A DNA stretch of 64,000 nt from Brevibacterium jeotgali (GTDB taxonomy: Bacteria; Actinomycetota; Actinomycetes; Actinomycetales; Brevibacteriaceae). Below are positions 39,383 through 47,957 of this stretch, in pieces; positions within the stretch are counted from its first letter, which is position 1, and each line of letters opens with the position of its first letter. Where the stretch lies: the NCBI RefSeq assembly GCF_900169175.1, contig NZ_FXZM01000003.1, positions 124,001 through 188,000 on the forward strand. The letters are read 5' to 3'. The position numbers and the translations under genes are program-made. A model generated the notes under the pieces. The model ran no database searches, was not told where the DNA came from, and worked only from the letters and a program-made list of their open reading frames with translations.

Positions 39383-41005
39383 GTGCGCAGGAGGAACGGG
39401 CCCGGGCGTGACCCGCGGGCGGACGTCCGCATCAATGGACGGCTCGCCGCCCGCTGGGCCAAGCGCACCGTCGACCGCCTGCGGCGTGAACGGGGCGGCA
39501 TCAACGCGATCAACGTGTTCCCCGTTCCGGACGGGGACACGGGCACGAATCTCTATCACACCGTGCGCTCCGCCTACCGCGCGGTGGAATCGCTCGACGG
39601 TGCGGTGACGCTGCCGGATGTCATCGACGCGATGGCGACCGGCGCCCAGCGCGGTGCGCGCGGCAATTCGGGCCTCATCCTCTCTGTGGCGCTGCGAGGC
39701 GTCGCCGATGCACTGGTGGGTGTCGAAGTGCTGGACTCCGCGGCCTTCGCCGCAGCGCTCGAGCTCGCCGCCTCCCGTGCACGCGAAGCCATCGTGGCAC
39801 CGGTGGACGGCACGATGGTGACGGTGCTCGATGCGATGGCGGACGAGGCACGGGAGCGAGCGGACGCCGGAGACGACATGGTCAGGCTCGTGAGCGCAGT
39901 GCGGGATCGCTCTCGGAGCGCTCTGCGCGAGACGACCGGACAGCTTCCCATCCTCCGCGAGAACAGCGTCGTCGACGCAGGGTCATCCGGCATCGTCGAG
40001 CTCTTCGACCTGCTCTATCTCACAGTCACCGGCAGCGACCCCACTGGCCGCGACAGCGCGGCTGCGGAGTCCGATGAGGAGGGCCGCGAAGGCTCCGCCG
40101 ACCGCGGCCCTCTCGAGACGCTCCACCTGGGCGGTGGGGAGACCGGACTGGAACTCGTGGCGCACCTGGGCGAGACGAAGGACAGGACGCGTCCGCTCAA
40201 GCGCGCCCTGACCCGTGCAGGCGGGACGAGCATCGTCGTGAACTGGCCGATGGTGCACGTCCACACGGCGGCCGGCGGCGGCATCGATGACGCGCGGCGG
40301 CTCCTCGACACCCTGGCGACCCATCGCGTCGTGGATCTGCGCATCGAGGACCTGTCCGTGCGCCGTCCTGACGGGGATCCGGTGGGACTCATCGCACTCG
40401 CAGACGGGCCGGGCCTCCTGCTGTCGCTCGCCCTGACGGAAGCCGTCGCCGTCCACTCCGAGCGCCCCGATCTGCGCGAGGCCGTCGACAGCCTCGTCGC
40501 GCTGGCGGAGGGCCCTGTGTTCATCCTCCCGGACTCCGCCGCCGCCGCGGACGCCGTCGCGGGCCTCCACGGCGCGAAAACGCTGCGGACCCGCGATGTC
40601 GCGTCAGTCGTGGCGGCTGCAGCGGTGTTCGACCCCTGGGCAGAGGGGGACGACCTCCACGCGGACATGGCGGAGGCCGCCGCGGGCACGCGCGTGGGTG
40701 CGGTCGTGACCGCGGGGGAGGACCACGGTGAGGGACCGCTCATGTACGCAGCCGGCGACGCGCTGACAGTGATCGACGGTCGTGTCCGGGCAGTGGGAGG
40801 TGACCCGGAGGGTGCAGCACGTGACCTCGTCGATCGACTGCTGGGAGCCGGCGGGGACCTCGTCACCCTGCTCACCGGTGCGGGTGCTCCCGAAGCCGCG
40901 ATCGGTCGACTGCGCACCCACATCGACACCCAGCACGCCGACGCGGACGTGGTGGTAGTCGACGGGGGGCAGAACGGCTCCTGGGTGGTGGTGGGCGTTG
41001 AGTGA
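39383..41005 (+). CDS. DAK2 (DhaL) domain protein, FakA/YloV-like
   Basis: The 540-residue protein starts with a DhaL kinase domain: NVFPVPDGDTGTNLYHTV binds the Mg-ATP aspartates, and GARGNSGLILSVALRG and DAGSSGIVELFDLL follow. The C-terminal half matches FakA/YloV proteins, which phosphorylate fatty acids bound to FakB. No fakB is in view. The GTG start abuts the thiL stop, with GGGGGA upstream. Its stop overlaps the recG start by eight bases. Fatty acid kinase function is an inference from the family; a dihydroxyacetone kinase is unlikely without DhaK. Confidence 0.82.
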   Translation: MRRRNGPGRDPRADVRINGRLAARWAKRTVDRLRRERGGINAINVFPVPDGDTGTNLYHTVRSAYRAVESLDGAVTLPDVIDAMATGAQRGARGNSGLILSVALRGVADALVGVEVLDSAAFAAALELAASRAREAIVAPVDGTMVTVLDAMADEARERADAGDDMVRLVSAVRDRSRSALRETTGQLPILRENSVVDAGSSGIVELFDLLYLTVTGSDPTGRDSAAAESDEEGREGSADRGPLETLHLGGGETGLELVAHLGETKDRTRPLKRALTRAGGTSIVVNWPMVHVHTAAGGGIDDARRLLDTLATHRVVDLRIEDLSVRRPDGDPVGLIALADGPGLLLSLALTEAVAVHSERPDLREAVDSLVALAEGPVFILPDSAAAADAVAGLHGAKTLRTRDVASVVAAAAVFDPWAEGDDLHADMAEAAAGTRVGAVVTAGEDHGEGPLMYAAGDALTVIDGRVRAVGGDPEGAARDLVDRLLGAGGDLVTLLTGAGAPEAAIGRLRTHIDTQHADADVVVVDGGQNGSWVVVGVE

Positions 41006-43229
41006 CGACGACACCGGTGACGACGTCGTGGTCCCGGAGCCGGACTGGTTCCGCAGGGACGAGGACTTCCGCACGATCCTCCCGCGGCCGGCCGACCGGA
41101 CCAAGCTCGCGAAGGGCGGGATCACCGATGTCGACTCACTGCTGCGCCACTTCCCGCGGCGCTGGGTCGATCCGGGCGAGTTCACCGACATCCGCGCACT
41201 CGGGATGCTCGAGGAGGGCACGGACGTCGTCCTCCACGTGACGGTCGTGGAGGTCGCGTCGCGGCGGATGCAGAGCAGGCGCGGCACGATCTCCACCGTG
41301 TCCGTCACCGACAGCGCCGGCGGCTTCGTCGACGTGGTCTTCTTCAACCAGCCGTGGATCGGGAAGATCCTGACGGCGGAGACGCGGATCCTCGTGAGCG
41401 CCCGCATCAAGCACTACCGGGGTCGTGTGCAGCTCTCATCGCCCACCCTGCTCACGGGCGACGGGAGGATCGCGGAGGACGAGCGCACCGGGGACATCGC
41501 GACGCTCTCACCCTCGCGACCGGTACCCGTCTATCCCACCGTCGGCGGCGTGACGAGCACGCGGATGCACACTCTCATCACGACGGCTCTCGACACCGTC
41601 TCCGACGAGTGGTTCGTCGACACGATCCCCGCTCCTCTGCGCGACGAGCGCGGGCTCGTCGACCTGCGGACGGGCTATGACGCGATGCATCGGCCGACCA
41701 CCATGGCAGATGTGCACAGCGCCTCACCACGATGGGCCTATGAAGAGGCGCTCGCGCTCCAGACAGTGCTCCTGCAGCGTCGCAGGGAGCACGAAGCACT
41801 CAGCGCGTCGGCGCTCGAGGGGAAGGACCACGGTGTGCTCGCCGCATTCGACGCGGCGCTGCCGTTCGAGCTGACGCTGTCGCAGGAGCATGCGGGCATA
41901 GACATCGGCGGGGAACTCACGGGGAACGTGCCGATGAACCGGCTGCTGCAGGGCGATGTGGGCTCGGGCAAGACCCTCGTCGCGGTGCGGGGGATGCTCC
42001 AGGCCATCGATTCCGGCGCGCAGGCCGCACTGCTCGCGCCGACGGAGGTCCTCGCCGCCCAGCACTACCGCTCGATCACCGCGGCACTGGGCGAGTTCGC
42101 CGCCGAATCCGCGCTGCTGCGCCCGGAGAACGGCGTCGTCGTCGCGCTGCTCACGGGATCGCTGTCGACGGCCGAGCGCAGACGGATCCTCATCGATCTG
42201 GCGATCGGCGACATCGACCTGATCGTCGGCACCCACGCGCTGCTGTCGAAGACGACGATCTTCGCTCACCTGGGGATGGTCGTCGTCGACGAGCAGCACC
42301 GCTTCGGGGTGGAGCAGCGCGAGGCCCTGCGGCAGAAGGCCGGGGGGAAGACTCCCCACACTCTGGTCATGACGGCCACACCGATCCCGCGCACGGCGGC
42401 GATGACCGTGTTCGGCGACCTCGACGTGTCGACGCTCGACCACATGCCGTCCGGACGCCGGGAGATCACCACGCACCTCGTGCCCCTGGGGCAGCATCCT
42501 CACTGGGAGGACCGCGTCATCGAAGTGATCGGGGAGCACGCCGCACGGTGTCAGCAGGCCTTCGTCGTGCTGCCTCGCATCGAGGCGAGCTCGCCGGACG
42601 AGGCGACCGGAGCTCCCCAGCCGGGCGTCGAGGACTACGCGGAGCACCTGCGCGGGTCACCGGCCCTGGCGGACGTCCGGATCGAGGTCCTCCACGGGCA
42701 GATGCCCGCGCAGGACAAGGACGACCGGATGCGCGCGTTCGCGGAGGGGGACATCGATGTCCTCGTGTCGACGACTGTCATCGAGGTGGGGATCGACGTC
42801 CCGAACGCCCGCGTCATGGTGATCGTCGACGCAGACCGGTTCGGCGTCGCTCAGCTCCACCAGCTGCGAGGTCGCGTCGGACGGGCCGGCGACTCCTCAC
42901 TCTGCTTCCTCCTGTCGCACACGTCCGAGGAGTCGGAGGCGTACGGCCGGCTGCAGAAGGTGGCCTCGACGCTCGACGGCTTCGAGCTCGCCGAATACGA
43001 CATCCGCACCCGTCGCGAGGGCGATGTCCTGGGTCGTGCCCAGTGGGGCGGCAGGTCGAGCCTCCGCCACCTGTCGGTGCTGCGAGACGAGACGATCATC
43101 AAGGATGCGCGGGAGGATGCGGCATGGCTGCTGGACGCAGACCCCGCACTGGACGGGAATCGAGCACTGGCCCGGCTGATCGCCCGGATCTTCTCCACCG
43201 CGGACGAAGACCTCATCGAGGCGAGCTGA
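40998..43229 (+). CDS. recG: ATP-dependent DNA helicase RecG
   Basis: RecG regresses stalled replication forks and branch-migrates Holliday junctions. The 743-residue protein has the N-terminal OB-fold wedge (about residues 60-150). The helicase core has Walker A QGDVGSGKTLVAV, DEQHRFGVEQR (DEQH box), MTATPIPRTAAMTVFGDLD and VGIDVPNARVMVI. RLHQLRGRVGRAG-like sequence appears as AQLHQLRGRVGRAGDSS. The TTG start at 40998 overlaps the DAK2 stop; no better in-frame start precedes the conserved region. A tiny ORF and rsmD follow. Confidence 0.93.
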   Translation: MSDDDTGDDVVVPEPDWFRRDEDFRTILPRPADRTKLAKGGITDVDSLLRHFPRRWVDPGEFTDIRALGMLEEGTDVVLHVTVVEVASRRMQSRRGTISTVSVTDSAGGFVDVVFFNQPWIGKILTAETRILVSARIKHYRGRVQLSSPTLLTGDGRIAEDERTGDIATLSPSRPVPVYPTVGGVTSTRMHTLITTALDTVSDEWFVDTIPAPLRDERGLVDLRTGYDAMHRPTTMADVHSASPRWAYEEALALQTVLLQRRREHEALSASALEGKDHGVLAAFDAALPFELTLSQEHAGIDIGGELTGNVPMNRLLQGDVGSGKTLVAVRGMLQAIDSGAQAALLAPTEVLAAQHYRSITAALGEFAAESALLRPENGVVVALLTGSLSTAERRRILIDLAIGDIDLIVGTHALLSKTTIFAHLGMVVVDEQHRFGVEQREALRQKAGGKTPHTLVMTATPIPRTAAMTVFGDLDVSTLDHMPSGRREITTHLVPLGQHPHWEDRVIEVIGEHAARCQQAFVVLPRIEASSPDEATGAPQPGVEDYAEHLRGSPALADVRIEVLHGQMPAQDKDDRMRAFAEGDIDVLVSTTVIEVGIDVPNARVMVIVDADRFGVAQLHQLRGRVGRAGDSSLCFLLSHTSEESEAYGRLQKVASTLDGFELAEYDIRTRREGDVLGRAQWGGRSSLRHLSVLRDETIIKDAREDAAWLLDADPALDGNRALARLIARIFSTADEDLIEAS

Positions 43230-43264
43230 TGGACGCTGCACTCGACCAGGGGGTGACCGCGTGA
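43229..43264 (+). CDS. Possible 11-codon coupling ORF between recG and rsmD
   Basis: The ATG shares its first base with the recG stop (TGATG), and the ORF ends on the TGA that overlaps the rsmD GTG start (GTGA). It would encode MDAALDQGVTA. It may only keep ribosomes moving from recG to rsmD, or be chance. No Shine-Dalgarno is visible. Confidence 0.25.
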   Translation: MDAALDQGVTA

Positions 43265-43860
43265 GGATCATCGCAGGCCGCCATCGCGGGCGTCCCCTCC
43301 ACGCGCCCAAAGGACGTGACACCCGCCCCACTCCGGACCGGGTGCGGGAATCTCTGTTCGCCTCGCTGGAGGGCATGGGCGTCCTCGAGGGGGCCCGGGT
43401 CCTGGACCTCTTCGCGGGTTCGGGATCGCTGGGGCTCGAAGCACTGAGCCGGGGAGCGCACGACGTGGTGTTCGTGGACCAGGCATCCGGATCGGTGGGC
43501 GCGCTGGCGCGCAGCATCGCGGAACTGGGGGAGGGGAGCAGTACGAAGGTCCTGTCCCAGCGCGCGCAGACCGCCGTGGACCGGCTGCTCGAGGAGGACC
43601 AGCGATTCGACGTGGTCTTCGCGGATCCTCCGTACCCCATGGCGGAGCTCGAACTGGGTCGACTGCTCGTCTCCATCGGGGAGCTGCTGAGCGACCTGAG
43701 TGCGCTGGCGATCGTCGAACGGTCGGTCCGTTCGCCGCAGCCCACCCTGCCGGACCGACTCGAGCTCTACCGCGACCGCACGTATGGGGAGACGCGGATG
43801 TGGCTGCTTCAGCTGGTGGGCGAGGACGAGGCTGAGGGCTGCTCAGTCGAGCACGGCTGA
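43261..43860 (+). CDS. rsmD: 16S rRNA (guanine966-N2)-methyltransferase
   Basis: The 199-residue SAM-dependent enzyme methylates G966 of 16S rRNA. It begins MRIIAGRHRGRPLHAPKGRDTRPTPDRVRESLF-like (quoted in part: RIIAGRHRGRPL). It also shows VLDLFAGSGSLGLEALSRGA (SAM site) and FADPPYP (catalytic NPPY-type loop). The GTG start overlaps the preceding tiny ORF. Its 3' end overlaps the convergent ehuA gene by 18 bp. coaD, often its direct neighbour in actinobacteria, lies 3.4 kb away, separated by the ehu operon. Confidence 0.92.
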   Translation: MRIIAGRHRGRPLHAPKGRDTRPTPDRVRESLFASLEGMGVLEGARVLDLFAGSGSLGLEALSRGAHDVVFVDQASGSVGALARSIAELGEGSSTKVLSQRAQTAVDRLLEEDQRFDVVFADPPYPMAELELGRLLVSIGELLSDLSALAIVERSVRSPQPTLPDRLELYRDRTYGETRMWLLQLVGEDEAEGCSVEHG

Positions 43861-44631
43861 GAGGAACCTCCGGGTGCGCTCCTCACGGGGATTCGTGAAG
43901 ATGTCCTCCGGATGTCCCTCCTCGAGGATCACGCCGCCGTCGAACATCATGACCCGCTGCGAGACGTCGCGGGCGAACTGCATCTCGTGGGTGACGATCA
44001 GCATCGTGATGTCCGTCTCCTCCGCGATGTCGCGCAGCACCTGCAGCACATCGTCGACGAGCTCCGGATCCAGCGCACTCGTGACCTCGTCCAGCAGGAG
44101 GATGTCCGGGTCCATCGCGAGCGCACGGGCGATCGCCACGCGCTGCTGCTGACCACCTGACAGCCGGGAGGGATGCTCGTTCTCCTTGTCGGACAGGCCC
44201 ACCTTCTGCAGCAGGCCGCGGGCCTTCTCCACGGCTTCCGCCTTCTTCATCCCCAGCACGTGCACCGGAGCCTCGACGAGGTTCTCGATCACGGTCATGT
44301 TCGGGAACAGGTTGAAGTGCTGGAAGACCATGCCGATCCGCTTGGTGTTCGCACGCACCTGCTTGCCGGGCAGAGCGACCCGCTTGCCCCCGCGCTCCAT
44401 GTGGGTGAGTGGTTCCCCGTGGACGTCGATGTAGCCGCCCGTCAGTGATTCCAGCGTCATGATGAGGCGCAGGATCGTCGTCTTCCCCGACCCGCTGGGG
44501 CCGATGAGGGTGACGCGTTCACCGGGGCTGACCGTGAAGTTCAGACCCTTGAGGACCGTGTGGTCGCCGAACCGCTTCTCCACGTCCCGGAATTCTATGG
44601 CGGGCGTACCGCCTGATTCAGTAGGTGGCAA
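43843..44631 (-). CDS. ehuA: Ectoine/polar amino acid ABC transporter ATPase (EhuA-like)
   Basis: The 262-residue ATPase has Walker A GPSGSGKTTILR, LSGGQQQRVAIARAL, Walker B ILLLDEVTSALDP and the switch His in VTHEMQFA. The insert MERGGKRVALPGKQVRANTK after Walker A is known from the EhuA group of amino acid ABC ATPases. A TTG start at 44631 with GGAGAAG upstream is chosen; it overlaps the permease gene by 14 bp. It powers the EhuBCD complex in the membrane. Confidence 0.85.
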   Translation of the reverse strand: MPPTESGGTPAIEFRDVEKRFGDHTVLKGLNFTVSPGERVTLIGPSGSGKTTILRLIMTLESLTGGYIDVHGEPLTHMERGGKRVALPGKQVRANTKRIGMVFQHFNLFPNMTVIENLVEAPVHVLGMKKAEAVEKARGLLQKVGLSDKENEHPSRLSGGQQQRVAIARALAMDPDILLLDEVTSALDPELVDDVLQVLRDIAEETDITMLIVTHEMQFARDVSQRVMMFDGGVILEEGHPEDIFTNPREERTRRFLSAVLD

Positions 44632-45280
44632 GAGACTTCTCCATTCGTCGGATCAGGAGCGAGGTGGGGTAGCTCGCGGCGAGGAAGATGAGGCCGGCCA
44701 GGGTGAAAGCCTCCGTGTAGGCGAAGGTGCGGCCACCGATCTGCTCCGCAGTGCGCACCAGCTCCGTCACGTAGATCGCCATGAGGAACGGTGTGTCCTT
44801 GAACATCGCCACCGCGTAGTTGCCCAGTGAGGGGACGGTGGCACGCAGCGCCTGCGGCAGCACGATCGACCGGAAGGACCGGACGGGCGGCAGCGACAGT
44901 GCGCTGATCGCCTCCCACTGCCCCTGGGGCACGGCGTCGATCCCGGCGCGATAGCTCTCCGACATGTAGGTCGAGTAGTGGATGCCGATCACGACGATGC
45001 CGACGGTGAGCGCAGGGACCTGGATCAGCGCTTCGTTCATCGAGAACAGGGTGTAGATGAAGACGAGCTGCACGATCAGCGGTGTGTTGCGGATGAACGC
45101 CACGAGGAGCTTCGGCAGCCAGTTCACCCAGGCGGGGAGCGACCGCAGCAGCACCGCGATGAGCAGACCCAGGAAGATCGCGATCACCGTTCCGCCGATC
45201 GTGGCCACGAGAGTCGTGCCGAAGCCCTGCAGCAGGAGGGGGAGCGCGTCCAGCGCGCTCTGCCAGTTCCACCAGCTCAT
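44618..45280 (-). CDS. ehuD: Ectoine/polar amino acid ABC transporter permease (EhuD-like)
   Basis: The 220-residue His/Glu/Gln/Arg-type permease has about five membrane helices. The EAA loop appears as AVPQGQWEAISALSLPPVRSF, the contact site for the ATPase. LLVAFIRNTPLIVQLVFIYT is typical of amino acid permeases (RGTPxxVQL). The start overlaps the ehuC stop by four bases and the stop overlaps ehuA. It pairs with EhuC. Confidence 0.85.
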   Translation of the reverse strand: MSWWNWQSALDALPLLLQGFGTTLVATIGGTVIAIFLGLLIAVLLRSLPAWVNWLPKLLVAFIRNTPLIVQLVFIYTLFSMNEALIQVPALTVGIVVIGIHYSTYMSESYRAGIDAVPQGQWEAISALSLPPVRSFRSIVLPQALRATVPSLGNYAVAMFKDTPFLMAIYVTELVRTAEQIGGRTFAYTEAFTLAGLIFLAASYPTSLLIRRMEKSLATY

Positions 45281-46008
45281 GCCGTCACCGCCTTCGCACC
45301 GGTGCGCCCGGTGAGCCGGGCGAACAGGCCCTGCTTCCCGTCGCCGCGGCCCAGTCTCCTCTTGGCGCTGCGCTCGAGCGCGTCCATGCCCACCTGGATG
45401 AGCCAGGCCAGCACGAAGTAGACGAGGAGCCCCACGGTGTAGGAGAACATCGTGTCACCCGTCGCCTGGCGGAGGACGCCGATGCGTTCGTTGAGGTCCT
45501 GCAGCGTGATGAACGAGGCGACGGCGGTGCCCTTGAGGAGCTGGATCTGCAGCGTCGCGAGCGACGGGATCATGAGCGCCCATCCCTGCGGGAAGATCAC
45601 GCGGAGCATCCGGCGGGCAGGCGACAGGCTCAGCGCCATCGATGCCTCCCACTGACCCTTCGGGACATGGGCGATCGAGGAGCGGACGACCTCGGCCGAA
45701 TACGCGCCGTAGTTCAGCGCGAGCGCGAGGATCCCGCACGTCAGCGGGCCCAGATCGACGTCCAGGACGAGCGGCAGCACGTAGAAGAACCAGAAGAGCT
45801 GTACGAGCAGCGAGGTTCCGCGGAAGAACTCGACGATGACGCGGCAGGGGACGGAGATCCATCCCGTGGGCGCCAACATGCCGAGGCCCAGTACGACCGC
45901 GATGAGGACGGTGCCGATCGCCCCGCCCACCGTGAGCTGGAGCGTGATGAGGATCCCGTCCCACAGCTGGGGCAGGAAGTCTATGAGAAGTGTGAATCTG
46001 TCACCCAT
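45277..46008 (-). CDS. ehuC: Ectoine/polar amino acid ABC transporter permease (EhuC-like)
   Basis: The 243-residue permease shows VEFFRGTSLLVQLFWFFY and the EAA loop HVPKGQWEASMALSLSPARRM. The RGTSLLVQLFWFFYVLP segment is like EhuC of the ectoine system. About five hydrophobic helices are visible, with a basic C-terminal tail. A GGA-containing weak Shine-Dalgarno precedes the ATG. The gene is separated from ehuB by a strong hairpin, which may lower its expression relative to the binding protein. Confidence 0.85.
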   Translation of the reverse strand: MGDRFTLLIDFLPQLWDGILITLQLTVGGAIGTVLIAVVLGLGMLAPTGWISVPCRVIVEFFRGTSLLVQLFWFFYVLPLVLDVDLGPLTCGILALALNYGAYSAEVVRSSIAHVPKGQWEASMALSLSPARRMLRVIFPQGWALMIPSLATLQIQLLKGTAVASFITLQDLNERIGVLRQATGDTMFSYTVGLLVYFVLAWLIQVGMDALERSAKRRLGRGDGKQGLFARLTGRTGAKAVTA

Positions 46009-46027
46009 GGAAATCCGTTCTCAATCA

Positions 46028-46089
46028 CGCACACACCCGGTCGACCGGGACTCCGCAGGGCGGGGCATCCGGTCGACCGGGCGTGTGCG
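46028..46089 (-). other. Intercistronic hairpin between ehuB and ehuC
   Basis: Two 21-base arms (46028-46048 and 46069-46089) are reverse complements at 20 of 21 positions, with a 20-base loop. Each arm contains the self-complementary core CCGGTCGACCGG. In the minus-strand transcript it lies after ehuB, where such structures often protect the upstream message from 3' decay. It could also reduce read-through into ehuC. Confidence 0.8.
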
Positions 46090-46115
46090 CGGAAGGAGTG
46101 CGGTGGTGGAACCGA

Positions 46116-47021
46116 TCACTCGTCACCGGTGGGGAGGTCGCCCTCGCACAGCATCTCGGTCGTCAGGGAGCCGTCGGGACGCTCTTCCGCGGTGAAGCCG
46201 AAGTCGCCGACGATGTCCAGGTAGCGCTCCTCATCGCCGATGATCGCGTCGAGCTTCTCGTTGTAGGCCTCTTGCAGCTCCGCGTCGTCCGTGCGGAAGA
46301 CGGTGCCGCCTGCTCCCACCTGCGGGACGCCGTCGAGCTCCTGGACGAAGGACTCGGTCACCTCGACGCTGGAGTCGGGGTTGTTGTCCGCCATCCAGTT
46401 CAGCGAGATGCCGGTGAGCGCGAAGGCGTCGGCGCGGCCGGTGCTCACGGCGTCCATGCCGTCCTGCGGTGTGGAGACCTCGCTGTGGTTGCTGAGGCCC
46501 AGGGTGCTCGCGTAGTCCGATTCGATCGCACCGGTCATGGTGACGACGTTGAGGTCCGTATCGACCAGGTCGTCCATGGTGGCGAGGTCCTCCGGGTTGC
46601 CCTCCGGAGTCATGAGCGCCGTCGTGTACATGAACTCGGGGTTCGAGAACGCGGCCTGCTCGCAGCGGTCCGGCAGGATCGACATGCCGGCGGAGACGAC
46701 ATCGAACCGGTCTGCCGTGAGCCCCGGGATGAGTGCGCCGAAGTCAGCGTTGACGCCTTCGACCTCGTCGATGCCCAGTTCGGAGAAGATCTCCCGGTGC
46801 AGTGCGACGGTGGCACCGGTGAGCTCGCCGCCCTCCTCGAAGCTGTAGGGGGCCTCTCCGGCGAACCCGACAGTGATGGTGCCGGCATCGATCGCGTCCT
46901 GCAGAGTGCTGGCCTCCTCACCGCCATCGCCGCCGCTGTCGCCACCGCAGCCTGCGGTGAGGGCCAGTGCTGTGACCGCGACTGCCGATCCAGCGATGCG
47001 TGCGATGCGTGTGGTTCTCAT
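46116..47021 (-). CDS. ehuB: Ectoine/hydroxyectoine-binding lipoprotein (EhuB-like)
   Basis: The 301-residue solute-binding protein has a lipoprotein signal peptide ending in LTAGC (Cys25) and a Gly/Asp-rich linker. Family 3 binding-domain marks follow: TVGFAGEAPYSF, FGALIPGLTADRFDVVSAGMSI and ILPDRCEQAAFSNPEF. The AGM-x-ILPDRC-x-A-FS stretch is a known feature of EhuB. The start at 47021 has GGAGG seven bases upstream; the 10 residues beyond it are not signal-like. It delivers ectoine or a related solute to EhuCD. Glutamate or arginine uptake remains an alternative, since no ectoine synthesis or breakdown gene is nearby. Confidence 0.82.
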   Translation of the reverse strand: MRTTRIARIAGSAVAVTALALTAGCGGDSGGDGGEEASTLQDAIDAGTITVGFAGEAPYSFEEGGELTGATVALHREIFSELGIDEVEGVNADFGALIPGLTADRFDVVSAGMSILPDRCEQAAFSNPEFMYTTALMTPEGNPEDLATMDDLVDTDLNVVTMTGAIESDYASTLGLSNHSEVSTPQDGMDAVSTGRADAFALTGISLNWMADNNPDSSVEVTESFVQELDGVPQVGAGGTVFRTDDAELQEAYNEKLDAIIGDEERYLDIVGDFGFTAEERPDGSLTTEMLCEGDLPTGDE

Positions 47022-47074
47022 ACCTGGTTCCTCCGTATCTCGTCGTCCCAAGGGGACAGTTCGCTATGACCGAC

Positions 47075-47094
47075 TTCACATCACGCTAGGTGAA
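47075..47094. promoter_or_regulatory. Candidate operator upstream of ehuB
   Basis: TTCAC and GTGAA arms enclose ten bases (47075-47094) about 55 bases upstream of the ehuB start. On the minus strand TAGCGT inside it could be a -10. The arms are short, so chance is possible. The rest of the ehuB-coaD gap (47022-47250) shows only the coaD promoter. Confidence 0.3.
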
Positions 47095-47237
47095 TCCCCG
47101 CGACATTCCGCAGGGGGGCCCTGATGGTTACAGGTTCGTGACATTGAGAGGACCTCCAGGAGAGCACGAGCGTGCCCGGCGAAGTGCGGTGCGGAGCGAC
47201 TGCACGGAGGGGTGTTCGCCGCGGGGGAGGTCACCGA

Positions 47238-47243
47238 TACGAT
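47238..47243 (+). promoter_or_regulatory. Probable leaderless promoter of coaD (TACGAT)
   Basis: TACGAT ends seven bases before the ATG at 47251, and no Shine-Dalgarno sits at the right distance. This supports 47251 over the in-frame start at 47212. Confidence 0.5.
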
Positions 47244-47250
47244 CGGTCCC

Positions 47251-47766
47251 ATGAAGATCGTCTGCCCGGGCTCATACGACCCTGTGACGAGCGGCCACAT
47301 CGATGTCTTCGCCCGTGGACTCCGGTTCGCGGACCAGGTCGTCGCCGCCGTCGTCCACAACCCCAACAAGTCCGGGGCCTTCCCGGTCCAGCAGCGCGTC
47401 GAGCTGATCCGCGCGGGTCTCGAAGAGGATCCGCGCACGGCGCAGGCGTTCGCGGACGGCCGACTGATCATCGATGATGTTGCCGGTGGCCTGCTGGTCG
47501 ACTACTGCACCCGGATCGGTGCCGCTGCGGTCCTCAAGGGCCTGCGATCCGCCACGGACTTCGCCTACGAGCTGCCGATGGCGCACATGAACCGTCACCT
47601 CACGGAGCTGGAGACCGTCTTCATCCCGGGAGACCCGCAGTTCGAGCACGTGTCCTCCTCCCTCATCCGCGAGGTCCACGCCCTCGGCGGGGATGTCGAG
47701 GGCCTCGTCCCGACTGCCGTGCTCGCCGCCCTCGATGACCTGCGGGCGGCGCGCTCGCAGCGCTGA
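47251..47766 (+). CDS. coaD: Phosphopantetheine adenylyltransferase
   Basis: CoaD adds AMP to 4'-phosphopantetheine in coenzyme A synthesis. The 171-residue protein starts KIVCPGSYDPVTSGHIDVFARG, with the nucleotidyltransferase TxGH motif as TSGH. It also has VLKGLRSATDFAYELPMAHMN and the C-terminal HVSSSLIREV (ISSTxVR-like). A ten-residue C-terminal tail runs into a tandem repeat that begins at its stop codon. Confidence 0.93.
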   Translation: MKIVCPGSYDPVTSGHIDVFARGLRFADQVVAAVVHNPNKSGAFPVQQRVELIRAGLEEDPRTAQAFADGRLIIDDVAGGLLVDYCTRIGAAAVLKGLRSATDFAYELPMAHMNRHLTELETVFIPGDPQFEHVSSSLIREVHALGGDVEGLVPTAVLAALDDLRAARSQR

Positions 47767-47825
47767 CGTGTGCGCTGGTCCGGCTGACGTGTGCGCTGGT
47801 CTGAGCGCCGGCGTGAGCGCTGGTC
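47762..47825. repeat. Tandem repeat starting in the coaD stop codon
   Basis: GCTGACGTGTGCGCTGGTC lies at 47762-47780 and exactly again at 47783-47801 (21-bp period). A degenerate copy GCCGGCGTGAGCGCTGGTC lies at 47807-47825. The first copy includes the coaD stop codon. Confidence 0.9.
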
Positions 47826-47867
47826 TCGGGACCGTGGCGAGGCACCGCGGACGTGCGGGGCTGCGGT

Positions 47868-47896
47868 TTGTGCGGGGTCTGCAGAAGGTCTAAGAT
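47868..47896 (+). promoter_or_regulatory. Promoter of the DUF177-rpmF-rnc-mutM operon
   Basis: TTGTGC (47868-47873) and TAAGAT (47891-47896) are 17 bp apart. Transcription would start near 47903, leaving a leader of about 55 bases with GGAGGT before the DUF177 GTG start. Confidence 0.65.
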
Positions 47897-47957
47897 GGGT
47901 CCTTGCGTGTCATCTCAGGGTGCGCTGTGTTCGAACGAGACCGGGTGGAGGTGGACA

